Origin: an uncultured Bacteroidales bacterium | Lineage (GTDB): Bacteria > Bacteroidota > Bacteroidia > Bacteroidales > FEN-979 | Assembly (NCBI GenBank): GCA_903915465.1 | Contig: CAIWTA010000034.1 | Location: 1 to 45,921, forward strand | Length of the DNA: 45,921 nt | Direction: 5' to 3' | Part shown: positions 45,769 through 45,921 of the stretch, one piece after another | Numbering within the stretch: position 1 is the stretch's first letter | Layout: each line of letters opens with the position of its first letter | Made by a program: the position numbers and the translations under genes | The notes under the pieces: generated by a model | Databases searched by the model: none | Told to the model about the DNA's origin: nothing | Seen by the model: only the letters and a program-made list of their open reading frames with translations

Positions 45769-45921
45769 ACCGCATATTATAATGTTCAATACCGGCTTCA
45801 AGAAATTTTTCCCCCTCTTTCGCAAATCCGTTACGTTCATAAAAACGAACCGCTTTAACTTGTGAGTGAAGGTAGATTGGCTTCATGAGAGGAAGAACAT
45901 CTATCAGGACTTCTAAAAGAA
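45758..45921 (-). CDS. C-terminal fragment of a GNAT family N-acetyltransferase
   Basis: On the minus strand the frame is open from the right window edge to a TAG at 45758-45760, giving 54 codons. They read ...LHSQVKAVRFYERNGF, then AKEGEKFLEAGIEHYNM, ending RYTG. The AVxFYERxGF motif followed by GE-x-F-L-E-A-G-I-x-H-x-x-M is the C-terminal part of ElaA-like GNAT acetyltransferases. The 5' part lies outside the window. The substrate cannot be told from this fragment. Confidence 0.8.
   Translation of the reverse strand, partial: LLEVLIDVLPLMKPIYLHSQVKAVRFYERNGFAKEGEKFLEAGIEHYNMRYTG

Overview
The window is chromosomal DNA of a member of the Bacteroidota, most likely an uncultured Bacteroidales/Marinilabiliales-like anaerobe. 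Four things in the sequence point there. Several large secreted proteins end in type IX secretion (T9SS) C-terminal sorting domains. Promoters have the Bacteroidota -7 element TAnnTTTG. There is a DUF3098 gene between ftsX and uppP. Genes mostly lack Shine-Dalgarno sites. No rRNA, tRNA, CRISPR array, phage or IS element was recognised.

Region 1 (1-13861, + strand) is a cell-surface locus. It holds the 3' end of a T9SS cargo protein with a cohesin-like domain, then a long leader region, then three genes with short gaps that look like an operon. These are a 2450-aa mosaic protein (two beta-helix blocks, four sialidase-associated beta-sandwich repeats, three jelly-roll domains, one cohesin-like domain, a C-terminal dockerin pair); a 773-aa protein of four tandem cohesin-like domains plus a dockerin pair; and a 660-aa protein with one cohesin-like domain, PKD/Ig-like domains and a T9SS sorting tail. 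Together they resemble an assembling scaffold, an anchoring scaffold and a cargo, but without cellulases. This is the best candidate for an undescribed system here.

Region 2 (13862-19940, +) has two copies of a two-gene cassette: a T9SS-sorted beta-helix protein followed, exactly 30 nt later, by a ~80-aa signal-peptide/transmembrane-tail protein resembling PID-CTERM-type sorting substrates. Region 3 (19941-22124, +) is a secreted endonuclease I with duplicated BACON-like domains.

Region 4 (22162-29252, - strand) is mostly housekeeping. In transcription order it reads ftsX, DUF3098, uppP, truB, then a 912-aa Asp-box (BNR) propeller protein with a T9SS tail, tadA, and a solitary rhaD. A GC-rich palindromic element lies between truB and uppP. 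Region 5 (29253-45921) starts with leuS, divergent from ftsX. It continues with a thioester-less alpha-2-macroglobulin, a peptidase S74 surface protein with YadA-head-like repeats, aspS, a small lipoprotein (-), a U32-family protein that is probably translated from a leaderless mRNA, an overlapping PHP histidinol-phosphatase, and the 3' end of a GNAT acetyltransferase (-) running off the right edge.

Functional domain calls rest on motif recognition by eye; no homology search was run.
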